Source of the DNA: Lachnospiraceae bacterium
GTDB lineage: Bacteria; Bacillota; Clostridia; Lachnospirales; Lachnospiraceae
Assembly (NCBI GenBank): GCA_016280395.1
Contig: JAEEGQ010000163.1
Location: forward strand, 23,197 to 87,196
DNA: 64,000 bases
Direction of reading: 5' to 3'
Shown: piece after piece, positions 19,631 through 30,228 of the stretch
How the letters are laid out: each line of letters starts with the position of its first letter
Position numbering within the stretch: position 1 is the stretch's first letter
Notes under the pieces: model-generated
Seen by the model: the letters and a program-made list of their open reading frames with translations, nothing else
Told to the model about the DNA's origin: nothing
Database searches by the model: none
Position numbers and translations under genes: made by a program

Positions 19631-19669
19631 AAAAACCGGAGGCGTGAGACTTGTGCCCACGTCTCCGGA
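19631..19669 (-). terminator. Intercistronic hairpin with U-tract between the SBP gene and permease genes
   Basis: Minus strand CCGGAGACGTG-ggcacaagtct-CACGCCTCCGG-TTTTTC. Confidence 0.6.
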
Positions 19670-19695
19670 ATAGTGCCTGTTACTTAAGGCATCGA

Positions 19696-21825
19696 TCACT
19701 CTGCAATGTAGAGGATATCGTAGTGAACGATGTTAGCGTACTGATAAAGGTCGTCAGATACAAGGTTGTCGGCATAGTTCTTGATCCTTGAGTTAACAAG
19801 GGTGTATGTGCCGGCTGCCTGAAGGTAAGCAATCGACCAGAGGTTTTCTTTGTGTACAGCGTAGATCTGAAGCGCAAGCTCATCTCTCTTTTCAGAGTCG
19901 GGCTCATTCTTCCACTTCTCATAGATCTCTACAAGCTTAGCCATGTCGCCTTCGGGCTTAACGCCTGCTTCGCCGTTCTTCTCGTAGTATGTGCCGTATT
20001 CGCCGTACCACTCAGCTGCCTGGGAGATCGGAACGAACGGAGCAACACGTGACTTAAGGGAAAGACCGCCGATAGAGGTGTGAGGTCCGATTACTGCTGT
20101 CCAGGTGTTGTTGTCGATCTCGATATCGAATGCGGAAACTTCAAGGTTCTTGTATGCGCAGTTGATGCCTGCCGCCTTGAAATACTGCTCGAATACAGGG
20201 TAAGAGGTATCGTTGATTCCGTCGTAGCCGAGGAATTCGATAACAAGGTCAGAACCGTCTGCGAAATCGTAGAAGCCGTCTGCACCCATCTTAAGGCCGC
20301 AGCCTTCAAGGAGTGTCTTTGCTTTTACAACATCATATTCGGTCCACTTCTTTTCCCAATCAGCGTCATAACCAAAGTTACCTTCTGAAGGAGCGCACTG
20401 GCCGGGCTCAAGGAAACCGTTCGAAAGAAGTTCGGAAACCTGTGCTCTGTCTACGCAAATGGACATAGCCTGACGGAAGTCCTTATTTGCAAAGAGCTTA
20501 GCGTAATTCTCGTTTGTAGATGTGTAGTTGAATGTGATCTGGTAAGAGCCCCAGTTGGTGCTTGCGAATGTGCGGAGGTAAGCCTTGCCGCCCATATCTG
20601 CAAGTGTCGAAGCGATCTTATCCATTGCAAGCTCGATGATATCGATCTTTCCGGAACGGAACATAAGGTTCGTCTGGTTATCATCAGAGGTCTTATTGAA
20701 GTGAAGTGCGTTTACGTAAGGAAGCTGGTTGCCTTCGGCATCAACTTTCCAGTAGTATTTGTTGCGCTCCATGATGCAAAGGTCTGCATCCTTGTTGTTA
20801 TTGCCTTCCTTTGTGCTGAGCACGAAGGAGTTGATCTGAGGGATACCTGCAACGTTCCATGAGTTGTACGAAACTGCCTTGCCAAGATCCTTAACTGTAG
20901 CAGCGTCGATCTTTTTCTTCTGTGCGTTTGCAAGAGCCTGCTCATCTGTGATGGTGTTAGCCTTGTAGTACTCATTCTCAACTGCGGGATAAGAACCTGC
21001 GTTGGGGATAAGGTCGCTCAGGTAATGCTCGGGAGCCCAGCACCACTTGAAATCACCGTTCTCGATGAAGTCTGCGGGATACTTGGGATTCTGGAATGTC
21101 CATGTAACTGTGTATTCATCTACTTTCTTAAGAACTGCCCAAGCATCTTCGCCGTTAACGCTTTCCTTAAGGGCTGCCCAGCTCTTCTTGCCGTCGAAGT
21201 TGGTAAGGTGGCAGCAGTAGTACCAGAATGTGATGTCATCTGCGTTGAAAACTTCGCCGTCGGACCATCTCATTCCTTCTCTTAAATGGAATGTCCAAAC
21301 AGTGTAGTCTGCATTGTGCTCGAAGGACTTGATAGCATTTGCGTAGTAGGTTCCGTCTGTGTTGTAACGGATGATGCTTTCAAGTGTAGGTCTTGAAAGG
21401 CCCCAGCTGCCGCCTGCAGGTCCAAGATTGATCTCCCCGCCGTAGGTACCGATCGAAAGTGCATTACCGGTAGCATCAACTCTTTCCACGAAAACATCAT
21501 CTTTTTTAGGAAGACGGTCTTCAACTTTGGGAAGTGTTCCGGCCTTTACCTCTGCGGCAAGTTCCGGTGCCTCACTGAACTCGCTCTTAAGCGGTTCGGT
21601 GGGAATAGGTGTTGCATCAGGTGTTTTTGTGGGCGTCGTCTTCGGAGCATCCGTAGATGTGGGCGAAGCCGGTGTGTTTGTAGCCGCAGGCTGCTTGCCG
21701 CATGCTGCAAAACACGATACCACAAGAGTCATAGCAATGATGAGTGTCAACACTTTTCTGAATGACTTTTTCATATGTATCCTCCTTTTTGGATGTGATG
21801 GACCTGTTATCGGGCCCTTCATCAT
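19696..21825 (-). CDS. Family 5 extracellular solute-binding lipoprotein
   Basis: Lipobox VVSCFAACGKQ, Thr/Pro linker, VWTFHLREGMRWSDGEVFNADDI. Confidence 0.92.
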   Translation of the reverse strand: MMKGPITGPSHPKRRIHMKKSFRKVLTLIIAMTLVVSCFAACGKQPAATNTPASPTSTDAPKTTPTKTPDATPIPTEPLKSEFSEAPELAAEVKAGTLPKVEDRLPKKDDVFVERVDATGNALSIGTYGGEINLGPAGGSWGLSRPTLESIIRYNTDGTYYANAIKSFEHNADYTVWTFHLREGMRWSDGEVFNADDITFWYYCCHLTNFDGKKSWAALKESVNGEDAWAVLKKVDEYTVTWTFQNPKYPADFIENGDFKWCWAPEHYLSDLIPNAGSYPAVENEYYKANTITDEQALANAQKKKIDAATVKDLGKAVSYNSWNVAGIPQINSFVLSTKEGNNNKDADLCIMERNKYYWKVDAEGNQLPYVNALHFNKTSDDNQTNLMFRSGKIDIIELAMDKIASTLADMGGKAYLRTFASTNWGSYQITFNYTSTNENYAKLFANKDFRQAMSICVDRAQVSELLSNGFLEPGQCAPSEGNFGYDADWEKKWTEYDVVKAKTLLEGCGLKMGADGFYDFADGSDLVIEFLGYDGINDTSYPVFEQYFKAAGINCAYKNLEVSAFDIEIDNNTWTAVIGPHTSIGGLSLKSRVAPFVPISQAAEWYGEYGTYYEKNGEAGVKPEGDMAKLVEIYEKWKNEPDSEKRDELALQIYAVHKENLWSIAYLQAAGTYTLVNSRIKNYADNLVSDDLYQYANIVHYDILYIAE

Positions 21826-22148
21826 AGTGCAAGTTTAACAAATGACTTAAGAGCATTCTACGCATCTGTTGTTTAGTTTTTAAATACATTGCATTTTTTG
21901 TCGTCTTATGCTATGATATCTGCGGTCATATCTTTGGCTTCTTTTTGAACAGTTTCTGTTTTTTGTGCATTATGAACAATTTTCAGTTTGATTTTCCGGT
22001 ATTTATGACAATTTGAAAGGCAAAAAGATGCTATGTGAATGCTTTATAAGCAAGAAGTGCGATATCCCTATTTGCAAAAAAGCAAAAACGGCTAACTTTC
22101 ACAAAGTGCGCAAAATATGCAATATAATATCATCAGGAGACTTACAAC

Positions 22149-23078
22149 ATGTCACTTTTGATCGACAATCTGGTCCTTTACGAACAGGAATACAAAATAG
22201 AGATAGGGCGTCCGCAGGACCGTTTCTACTATTTCTTTGATTACGACGAGCGCTCCTACAAGATAAACATGGAGTTCCAGCATTTCCATACCTTTTACGA
22301 GCTCTGCATCCTGCTTGATGACAATGCTGGGCATCTTATCAACGGCGAATGGTATAACCTGCGCTGCTGTGACATAGTTGCCCTTCGCCCTTCTCTCCTG
22401 CACAGGACACAGTACCCGGAAGGCGCTCCCTGCAAACGTCTTATAATACAGTTCAATCTTCCCAAGGAACCCTCGCAGCTTGAAGGCAGCATGAAGGCAA
22501 TATACAGCATCTTCTATGAAAAATGCCCTATCTACAGGTTTGAAGGCAAGTATCAGAGGCTTGTATTTGAAAAGCTGAATGCTATCTTCCAGCTTTCCCA
22601 GAGCCCGAATACTTTGAGCGACCTGTTCATCCACACAAAATTCCTTGAATTTCTGGGCACCGTATATACTTTCAAAAACAAAAACATCTACTCGAATAAC
22701 GCTGATTTTGACAACGTTACCGAGAAGATGTACAAGATCACGGCCTATATACATAAGCATTATGCCGAAGACCTTTCTCTTGAAGGTCTTGCAAACGAGT
22801 TCTATATCTCCGGTTATTATCTCTCACACCAGTTCAAGAAAGTTACCGGGTTTGGGCTTACGAATTACATCCAGATGACACGCGTACGAAACGCCCAGGC
22901 ACAGCTCGTCCTTAATGACACGCCCATAACCGACATCGCCTTTAACTGTGGTTTTAACAGCTTTTCACAGTTTAACAGGACGTTTAACAAATTTGCCGGA
23001 AAATCCCCTTCAGCTTTCCGTAAGGAGGCTGCATATAAAAGTGAAAAACCGCTTCTTACGGAAGCAGCCGAAGATTAA
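22149..23078 (+). CDS. AraC-family transcriptional regulator (cupin + HTH)
   Basis: C-terminal LSLEGLANEFYISGYYLSHQFKKVTGFGLTNYIQMTRV..FNSFSQFNRTFNKFAGKSPSAFR. Confidence 0.92.
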   Translation: MSLLIDNLVLYEQEYKIEIGRPQDRFYYFFDYDERSYKINMEFQHFHTFYELCILLDDNAGHLINGEWYNLRCCDIVALRPSLLHRTQYPEGAPCKRLIIQFNLPKEPSQLEGSMKAIYSIFYEKCPIYRFEGKYQRLVFEKLNAIFQLSQSPNTLSDLFIHTKFLEFLGTVYTFKNKNIYSNNADFDNVTEKMYKITAYIHKHYAEDLSLEGLANEFYISGYYLSHQFKKVTGFGLTNYIQMTRVRNAQAQLVLNDTPITDIAFNCGFNSFSQFNRTFNKFAGKSPSAFRKEAAYKSEKPLLTEAAED

Positions 23079-23082
23079 AAAA

Positions 23083-23112
23083 ATACCGTCAGCCATGTAA
23101 GGCTGACGGTAT
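23083..23112 (-). terminator. Terminator between convergent AraC gene and GH115 gene
   Basis: ATACCGTCAGCC-atgtaa-GGCTGACGGTAT perfect 12-bp stem, T-tract on the minus-strand side. Confidence 0.8.
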
Positions 23113-23146
23113 CCTGCTATTTTCAAAAGTGTCAATACTGTTGCAT

Positions 23147-26100
23147 TTATTCTCTTCCGGTTTCCGTAAAATCCGCGTCAACAGGCGGCCACTCTTCCGT
23201 CTTGGTAAGGTACACCCTGTCGATCTTAAATTCCGAAGCTTTTGCTCTTAAACTGAAAACGTGCCTGCCCTGCCGGATATCTGCAACAGCGACTATCATC
23301 CATATCCAGTTTTGTTTTGTACCGTAGTTAAACAGTCTGCCGTGCCCGAACATCTCTTCCTGCGGGATCTCCGTTCCATCTATGGCTATGCCGATACGGG
23401 CGTTCCTCTCATCATCATACTTTATGAGCAGCCAGATATTATATCTTCCTCCTGTTGTCTCTATCCTGTAATTCAGTGAAGGCTCGTCTCCTTCATCAAA
23501 ATACACTTCAAAGCCGGGAACATACATTGCAAGGCCGGTGCGGCCGTCGCTTTCCGAATTTGTGTGTTCAAAGCCAATGCCGTTCGCTGACGCCAGCATA
23601 TATGCATTTTCCGAGTTTTCAAGGGCATATTCGGTCCCGAACGCCAGACGGCCGTTCTTTTCGGCAAATACACCCGAACCGAACTTTTCAAAAACGTTCT
23701 TTCTTCCGCCGGGACCCGGAGCATATTTGGCAATACCGCTCCTCTCCTGCTTAACAACAGTGTTCTTAAGGTATGTATAGTTGTTTTTCCAAAATATCTT
23801 GTCGCATACGATCACATCGGGAAGCGGAGCTTTTTTGCATCCGAACAGTTCTCCGGTAAGTCTGTCAAGAGCATCCGTATCGGGCTCAAATGAAGCCTCT
23901 TCACGCAAAGGATCCGTGTTGTAAAAAGCATGCGCGCTTTCACAGGGTCCGAGGTTTGAAGGGATGTATCCGTCCGTATAGATAACAAGCTTTGAAAAAG
24001 CAGCATATCTGTCAATTGTATTAACAGATAGCACATGTGTACCGGGCTCTGTGTAAGGAAGCTCAAGGTACATCTTTTCCACATTGTTCATGACCGTATG
24101 GCGCCAGTCTCCGCGCCACTCGTCATTTATCCCGGATTCAAGGACTCCGGCTTCCTTTCCGTCAAGGCTTATTCCGAAACGTATCCTTCCAACGGAATTA
24201 AGCGAAGGGAACCTGTAAAGTTCGAGAAGGTACCTGCCGGCGGATACAGTTGTAAAGCGATATTCAACGTTTCCGCCCACGGCTTCGAGAAGGCATCCTT
24301 CAAAGCGTCCAAGGTGTTTTATGACCTTAAAGCCCGTGTTGCTTTCGTAATGTTCCGCAAGCATCGACACAACGCCGTCGCTTTCGTAAAAACCTTTTTC
24401 GGGTGAAAGGACAGCCGGAACATCGCAGCTTCTCTTGCCGGAAGCCTCTGTTATGCTGTTGTCTGCGGTTTTCTTTTCCCCGTCAAGAACAAGCGCCGGT
24501 TTTCCTGCAGGATAAAGCGCAGTCACCGGAGGTCTGAACTCCTCGGGCGTAAGTATCCTGTCCCACTTTCCGCCGCACATAACACGATTGTAGCAGTAAA
24601 GAAGCCTTCTTTTGAACTCATCAAAGCTTCTCGATTTATTAACGTCACGCTCTGCCTCTTCAAAGTCTCCTTTATCGTACATAAGGCGGCTTCTGTCGGC
24701 ATAGTAGTATGAAGCATAGATGAAATACGCCGCAAAGATGCGTACCGCAAACAGTTCAAGAAAAGCATCTCTCTCGTCCTCCTGTATCTTTTCGTACAGG
24801 GCAAGAGTCCTCTCAAAAAGGCCCTTCATCCTGTTCAAAAAGCGGGCCGCTTCGTTGCCAAAAGCAGTCTGTGAGAAGACATCCGAACGCATGTGCTCAA
24901 CCTTGCGGACATTTGCGGTCTGCAGGAACGTTTCGAATATATCGGCCGCCTCGCTGCCGGACGCCCCCGTAAAGTTGCTGTTCATGAATCTTTTTATAAA
25001 TTCAGTCGTGTCTGCGGTCCTTGTCTCTTCACGTCCTATCTCCCACGCGTATGTCAGGCAGAACTCGATGTCGGGCTCAAGCGGCTTTATAGCGCCCACA
25101 TTAAATACCCACAGTCTTCTTATGCCGTTTTCATAAGCCTTACAAAGCTCGTTCTTAATATGGGCAAAAGGCATCGAGTTGTAGAAAAGCCAGGACATAC
25201 CGGGGCGCGCCCAGTAAGAGATATGGTAATAAAGCCCGTTCCCGCCCGGGCGTTTTCTTTCTTCTTCGTTCGGATAACGGCGCATATAGCCAAAGTTGTC
25301 GTTTACCCAGATAAGCGTAATGTCTTCGGGTACTTTAAGGCCTGCGTCGTACAGGTTCATGACCTCTTTATAAGGCACAAATATCCTCGGAGCATCCTTT
25401 TCACCGTACTCTTCAATAAGCCCGATCTGGTCGTTGATAACCTTTTCAAGAAGTTTTATCTTTTCGGCCTTTATCTGCTCGTCCGAAAGCCCACTGTTCT
25501 CCGTGATCTTTTTTGTGATAAAGCCGGAATCATGGATCCCGCGCATACCGACCGTATAGCACACATCAAAACCTTTGTTCTGAAGAAGGCTTCCTGTCCA
25601 GTATTTCTTTATTATCTCACGGTTCTCTCCTTCTATCGAATAATCATACTCCGCATCCTCACAGCCGTTTTCCTTCTTCCAAGGCTCCCATTCGTTTTGG
25701 TTGCTCCGAAGCAGCATATCACAATGGGATGTTCCGACGGTGATCCCCATCCTGTCCGCAAGCCTTCCGTTCTCCGGATCCGTGTTGAAGGCGTTTACAT
25801 GCATTGCGGGCCAGATATAGTTCCCTTTAAGTCTCAGCAGCAGCTCGAAGATCTTCTCATATGCGGCGGGGCCGATAGTATCTGCGTTAAAGTATTTCTG
25901 CGCCCAGGCTTCAAGCTCTTCTTCGTCGTTAATGAATACTCCGCGGTACTTTACAGAAGGATGATCGTATTTGGTAAAGCCCTCGGGAAGGCTTATGCTC
26001 TGTTTTTTTCTTACCGGTACATCCGCAAACCAGTACCAGGGAGATACGCCAAACATTGAAGAAAGCTCGTAAAGACCGTATATCGTGCCTCTGCGCCTTG

Positions 26101-26473
26101 CTCCGCATACAAAGAGCTTTCCGTTTGAAACAAGAACGGAATATGCTTCCCATATAAGCTTTCCCTCGGTGTCGAACAGCTTCTTTGCGCAGGCACCAAG
26201 AGATGCCGTGATAAGGCTGCCGGTACTTGAGAGCGCATTCTTTTCGAAAGCAGACTTTAGGCCGTCGACAGTATCACATTCGACTGTAAGCGCATAAATA
26301 CAGGCGTTGCCGGGATCCTCCGTGACCGCGGCAGAAGCCCCGCACACCGCATTAACGTCCTTAACAAAATTCTCTGCCGCGATCTTCACGGCAGAGTTTT
26401 CGTTTTTATCGAGATATACTGAGATATTTGTTTCTTTATCGGCATAAAAACCCATGTTCAAACCTCTCTTCAC
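23147..26473 (-). CDS. GH115 family alpha-glucuronidase-like protein
   Basis: GTIYGLYELSSMFGVSPWYWFADVPVRKK, FINDEEELEAWAQKYFN, LRLKGNYIWPAMHVNAFNTDPEN. Confidence 0.87.
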   Translation of the reverse strand: MKRGLNMGFYADKETNISVYLDKNENSAVKIAAENFVKDVNAVCGASAAVTEDPGNACIYALTVECDTVDGLKSAFEKNALSSTGSLITASLGACAKKLFDTEGKLIWEAYSVLVSNGKLFVCGARRRGTIYGLYELSSMFGVSPWYWFADVPVRKKQSISLPEGFTKYDHPSVKYRGVFINDEEELEAWAQKYFNADTIGPAAYEKIFELLLRLKGNYIWPAMHVNAFNTDPENGRLADRMGITVGTSHCDMLLRSNQNEWEPWKKENGCEDAEYDYSIEGENREIIKKYWTGSLLQNKGFDVCYTVGMRGIHDSGFITKKITENSGLSDEQIKAEKIKLLEKVINDQIGLIEEYGEKDAPRIFVPYKEVMNLYDAGLKVPEDITLIWVNDNFGYMRRYPNEEERKRPGGNGLYYHISYWARPGMSWLFYNSMPFAHIKNELCKAYENGIRRLWVFNVGAIKPLEPDIEFCLTYAWEIGREETRTADTTEFIKRFMNSNFTGASGSEAADIFETFLQTANVRKVEHMRSDVFSQTAFGNEAARFLNRMKGLFERTLALYEKIQEDERDAFLELFAVRIFAAYFIYASYYYADRSRLMYDKGDFEEAERDVNKSRSFDEFKRRLLYCYNRVMCGGKWDRILTPEEFRPPVTALYPAGKPALVLDGEKKTADNSITEASGKRSCDVPAVLSPEKGFYESDGVVSMLAEHYESNTGFKVIKHLGRFEGCLLEAVGGNVEYRFTTVSAGRYLLELYRFPSLNSVGRIRFGISLDGKEAGVLESGINDEWRGDWRHTVMNNVEKMYLELPYTEPGTHVLSVNTIDRYAAFSKLVIYTDGYIPSNLGPCESAHAFYNTDPLREEASFEPDTDALDRLTGELFGCKKAPLPDVIVCDKIFWKNNYTYLKNTVVKQERSGIAKYAPGPGGRKNVFEKFGSGVFAEKNGRLAFGTEYALENSENAYMLASANGIGFEHTNSESDGRTGLAMYVPGFEVYFDEGDEPSLNYRIETTGGRYNIWLLIKYDDERNARIGIAIDGTEIPQEEMFGHGRLFNYGTKQNWIWMIVAVADIRQGRHVFSLRAKASEFKIDRVYLTKTEEWPPVDADFTETGRE

Positions 26474-26985
26474 ATTTGTGAAAAATAAACGAGCAGTGCC
26501 GCGATTACCGCAAGAAGGAGCGCCGATCCCATAACAAGCGCCTGGGACACTGTAAGATTTCTTGAATCAAACCGTTTGTTTTTGCTGTTTGCGACTGTTG
26601 CACCGTTTCTCCTCAGTCTCTGCGTCCTGCCCGTACTTCCGTACCTTCCGAGCATCGCCATTGGGTCTTTCCCTTTTATGAGACGTTTGTAGAAATTGTC
26701 AAGATAACGGATATCGTCCTGTGTGATCCTGTGGTCGAAATACTCGCGTCTTCCGCTGCCGCATCCGCTCTTGTGAAGGATCGCCTTAAGCATACTGTAG
26801 TCATCCTGCCAGCCGTCAACCGGATAATGCTCGCTGTAGGGTACACCATCCATCTTTATCAGGTAATACGCAAATCCGTCAGTCCTTCCGTAAGCCTGGT
26901 TCAAAAGTTTTTCAACACGCTCAAAACTTGCGCGGAACGGCTTTACAAGTTCAACATCACTGTTGTCGTACAGTCTTTCGCTCAT
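26470..26985 (-). CDS. Small uncharacterised protein with C-terminal transmembrane helix, coupled to GH115
   Basis: Stop overlaps the GH115 start; C-terminal ALVMGSALLLAVIAALLVYFSQM helix. Confidence 0.7.
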   Translation of the reverse strand: MSERLYDNSDVELVKPFRASFERVEKLLNQAYGRTDGFAYYLIKMDGVPYSEHYPVDGWQDDYSMLKAILHKSGCGSGRREYFDHRITQDDIRYLDNFYKRLIKGKDPMAMLGRYGSTGRTQRLRRNGATVANSKNKRFDSRNLTVSQALVMGSALLLAVIAALLVYFSQM

Positions 26986-27157
26986 GTCTTTCCTTTCCGG
27001 AATGCTTTTGGCAAGATCATCCTGTAGGGTTTCATAACAATGTTTTTAACATTCTAATCTTAATATACACGTTTAACGATAAAAGTGCTATAATAATTTT
27101 TATAAATAACAAAATTACCGGAGGTATTCTGTCTGTTTTTACAGGCCCGACATTTTT

Positions 27158-29116
27158 ATGAAAAACATTTTCCTGATACTCGGTTTTCCTATCATCTTCC
27201 TGCTTCTTTCCTCATGCGGGAAAAAGCCCGACACCGGTTCCGCTGTCCTAAAGATCGCGGGTTCATTGCCATCTGTTGACACCCCTTCAGTAAACAGTGC
27301 CCCTGTAAGCGTTACTTTCACGGCAAACCTTACAGACAGCAACGGAGCTGCTTTGGACGGCAGCGGTCTTGAGATTGTCTGGGAAGTCCAGAGCGCCTCT
27401 GACATAGGTTTTACTTATCATCTTAAACAAGGCGTCGATACCCTGCCCATGCCCGGTACTCTTATAGTCGAGATCGGTCCCGATTTCAATTACGGTGATA
27501 TCAACGGTCAGGATATTATCGTATCCGCCACGGCGAAACGCGGCAGCAATATCGTTTCCTCCGACGAGATCAGGCTTCACGTAAACCAGCCTGCAGCCGT
27601 AAACGAGCCCACCGCTCCTCCGGATGACGACGATGTCACACCGCCTCTGTATGCAACTCCGCTTGTGCTTAAAGATGATGCTTATTTTCGTGTCATCACA
27701 AAAGACCTGACCCCCGAAATGAAGATAGCCGTGAGCGATTTCGCCGGTTACCACGAAGGGATGATATTTCAGGTCACATTACTTAAGGAAGACGGCTCTG
27801 TTTCGGAATCCGATCACACGGCCGCAGACGGTTTCATCACCGTTAAAACAGAAGGTGCCGTTCAGCTTGAGGTCACACCGGTTTTCCGTTTTATCTTTGG
27901 AAAACAGACAAAAGAATTCGACCCTTCCTACGTAAACGTCCTCGCCTCAGACAAATATGAGCTTGGTTCTCTTTGCGGATTCTTCGGCAAAGTTGAAGCA
28001 ACTGCAGGCGCAGTACATTTCAAGGGCACCGATACCTGCTTCGTATTTGCATGTCCCCAAGGCTCCTATGATCTTATCCTTACAAAGGGCGGCGAAGGCC
28101 GGTCCTCTGTCAGGGTAAACGACAAGACTCTCGGCTGTAACGTAGGAATCGCGGGCGGTGCCGGGCGGACAGGCTCAAATATTTATAAATATTTCATGGA
28201 GGATGTTATTAACGAAGGCTCCACTCTTTATCTGACTTTGGGTGAGAAAGATTATGATATCGCAGCTCTCGAGATACGCCGTACAACAAAGCTCCGCCCC
28301 TCTAAGACTCACGTCTATATTGCAGGCGATTCCACTGCTTCCGCTTACTATCCGATAGAGGACGAGGAACCTGCGAACGGTCGCGCAAAGACAGGCTGGG
28401 GCCAGGTATTCCTGCAGTATCTTACCGGAGAAACCGCTGTAACGAACCTCGGAGCAGGCGGCACCTATGCAAAATCCTGGTACGAGATCGCCTTTAATGC
28501 CGTTGTCCAAAACGGCCGCCGTGGAGACATCTTCCTTGTCATGGAAGGCATAAACGACCAGTCCTATTCGAACGTTGACGAAATGGTGGAGTACCTTTCA
28601 AAAATGGTGGATGAATGCCGTGAAAAAGGCATAATCCCCGTCCTTTTGACCCCCATGCAGTCACCTAAGTTCTGGAGAAGTGACAAAGGGAAGGATCTCG
28701 GAGAATATGAAAACCCTCTCGGAGGCGGAAAGGCCGGTTTTATGGCAGGAATCAGAAAGCTTGCAAAGGACAAAGGAGTATTCCTCATTGATGTTGCGGA
28801 TATAACCAGCAAGCAGTACGGCACACTCGGAAGATCCTTTGTTGCTCAGAATTTCCACCTTTACTACAACGGCAAAGAGGAAGACACTCTCCACCTCTCT
28901 TACGCAGGCGCAAAGAATATCGCGGGCATTATCGCAACAGAGCTCTTCAAGCTTCAGGAAAGCGGTGCAAAAGACAGTACCGGATCGGTCATCAGCGGTC
29001 TTACCTTTAATGACCTCGGATCAGAAGAATATACCTACACAGATGCAAGCGGCAACGAAGCTGTTTACAGTACAGAAAGGATAACAGCCATCTACAGAAG
29101 ATACGACGAGCGTTAA
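27158..29116 (+). CDS. Lipoprotein with Ig-like/CBM-like region and C-terminal SGNH (CE12, rhamnogalacturonan acetylesterase-like) domain
   Basis: Lipobox LLLSSCGKK; IAGDSTASAYYP, GWGQVFLQYL, LGAGGTYAKSW, DTLHLSYAGAKNIA. Confidence 0.82.
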   Translation: MKNIFLILGFPIIFLLLSSCGKKPDTGSAVLKIAGSLPSVDTPSVNSAPVSVTFTANLTDSNGAALDGSGLEIVWEVQSASDIGFTYHLKQGVDTLPMPGTLIVEIGPDFNYGDINGQDIIVSATAKRGSNIVSSDEIRLHVNQPAAVNEPTAPPDDDDVTPPLYATPLVLKDDAYFRVITKDLTPEMKIAVSDFAGYHEGMIFQVTLLKEDGSVSESDHTAADGFITVKTEGAVQLEVTPVFRFIFGKQTKEFDPSYVNVLASDKYELGSLCGFFGKVEATAGAVHFKGTDTCFVFACPQGSYDLILTKGGEGRSSVRVNDKTLGCNVGIAGGAGRTGSNIYKYFMEDVINEGSTLYLTLGEKDYDIAALEIRRTTKLRPSKTHVYIAGDSTASAYYPIEDEEPANGRAKTGWGQVFLQYLTGETAVTNLGAGGTYAKSWYEIAFNAVVQNGRRGDIFLVMEGINDQSYSNVDEMVEYLSKMVDECREKGIIPVLLTPMQSPKFWRSDKGKDLGEYENPLGGGKAGFMAGIRKLAKDKGVFLIDVADITSKQYGTLGRSFVAQNFHLYYNGKEEDTLHLSYAGAKNIAGIIATELFKLQESGAKDSTGSVISGLTFNDLGSEEYTYTDASGNEAVYSTERITAIYRRYDER

Positions 29117-29192
29117 GGAACTCTTACCGTCCTGTTGTCTCCTTCGAAGCTTTGTTTGAAAGGATATTTACAGCGTTAAAAAGCTAAAAAAC

Positions 29193-29222
29193 AAGACTGC
29201 CGGTTTTCTTTCCGGCAGTCTT
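29193..29222. terminator. Bidirectional terminator between convergent genes
   Basis: AAGACTGCCGG-ttttcttt-CCGGCAGTCTT with flanking A and T tracts. Confidence 0.75.
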
Positions 29223-29244
29223 ATTTATGCTTAACCACTATCTG

Positions 29245-30189
29245 TCATGGCAATATCTCGTTTACATACCGCTCAAGGTAAGGATCCGCGCATTTTGTTA
29301 AGCCCCGTTCCCGCAGCATCCTGTTTATATCTGCTGCGATCTGTTCAGTAAGCACCACTACAGGATCGTCAAAGTTGAAGGAATTCGGATCATAGGGCCT
29401 GTTCTCCCATTTCGAAAGGCTGCAGCCTGCTTCCGAGAGCCTTTTGATCTTTTCCGCAAAAGAGCCGTCTTTGTCAAGCTCAGACAATCGTCTGAAGGTC
29501 CATTTGTAGTAGGGCGGATAAGTTTTCTTAAGGAGGAAGAACAGCTCCATTGCAGCTCTTATCCCCTTATCCTTTGCAAGAGCAGCCGCAACGGTATCCT
29601 TTCTGCACATCGAACGGGCGTAATTCACCTGCAGCGCCGAAGAAAAGCCGTGCAGTTCGTCTGCAAGCCTGTATCTTAATACATCATCGGGGTAATGCTT
29701 CAGGAGCATGTTACGGAAAGCCGTAAATTCTCCAAGGTCGTCCCGGAAAACAACGCCGTTTACTGCCGTGGCAAGGCACGAATGGTCCAAAGCCATCCAC
29801 TTCCCTGTTGTAAGGGTACATCCCTTTGTGTCGCAGTCTATGCAGAGGATATTTGAGTAAAAATCATGTATGCTCATGACTCCCCTGCGTTCCGAAAGCC
29901 TTACGGAGAGCTTTTTGCCGCCGTGAAGATCCGCAAGCTCGCTGTACGCAGCAGACAATTCCGCGCCAAAGCACTGCATGTCCGTATCGGCAAGCCAGAG
30001 ACAGACTCCGGTCCCGAAATCGTGGTCCCTCGAGATAAAGTCGTCATACCCGAAGCAGTCAGATCCTTCTCCCGCAAGCCCCACGGCTATCCTGTTCTCA
30101 TATTTGCCAAAGCGCTCATGTATCATCGGCGCGACATATTTTTCATAAAAGCGCCTGCTGTTTTCAAAGGCACCTGCTTCTTCAAACAT
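29245..30189 (-). CDS. DUF4037-like nucleotidyltransferase-type protein
   Basis: GLAGEGSDCFGYDDFISRDHDFGTGVCLWL. Confidence 0.75.
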   Translation of the reverse strand: MFEEAGAFENSRRFYEKYVAPMIHERFGKYENRIAVGLAGEGSDCFGYDDFISRDHDFGTGVCLWLADTDMQCFGAELSAAYSELADLHGGKKLSVRLSERRGVMSIHDFYSNILCIDCDTKGCTLTTGKWMALDHSCLATAVNGVVFRDDLGEFTAFRNMLLKHYPDDVLRYRLADELHGFSSALQVNYARSMCRKDTVAAALAKDKGIRAAMELFFLLKKTYPPYYKWTFRRLSELDKDGSFAEKIKRLSEAGCSLSKWENRPYDPNSFNFDDPVVVLTEQIAADINRMLRERGLTKCADPYLERYVNEILP

Positions 30190-30228
30190 TTTTCACCTTT
30201 CCGCGAGCCCGGTCTTTTGGGCAGATCG

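Noticed and set aside
24893-26059. 388-aa plus-strand ORF
   Set aside because: Entirely antisense to GH115; no domain motifs
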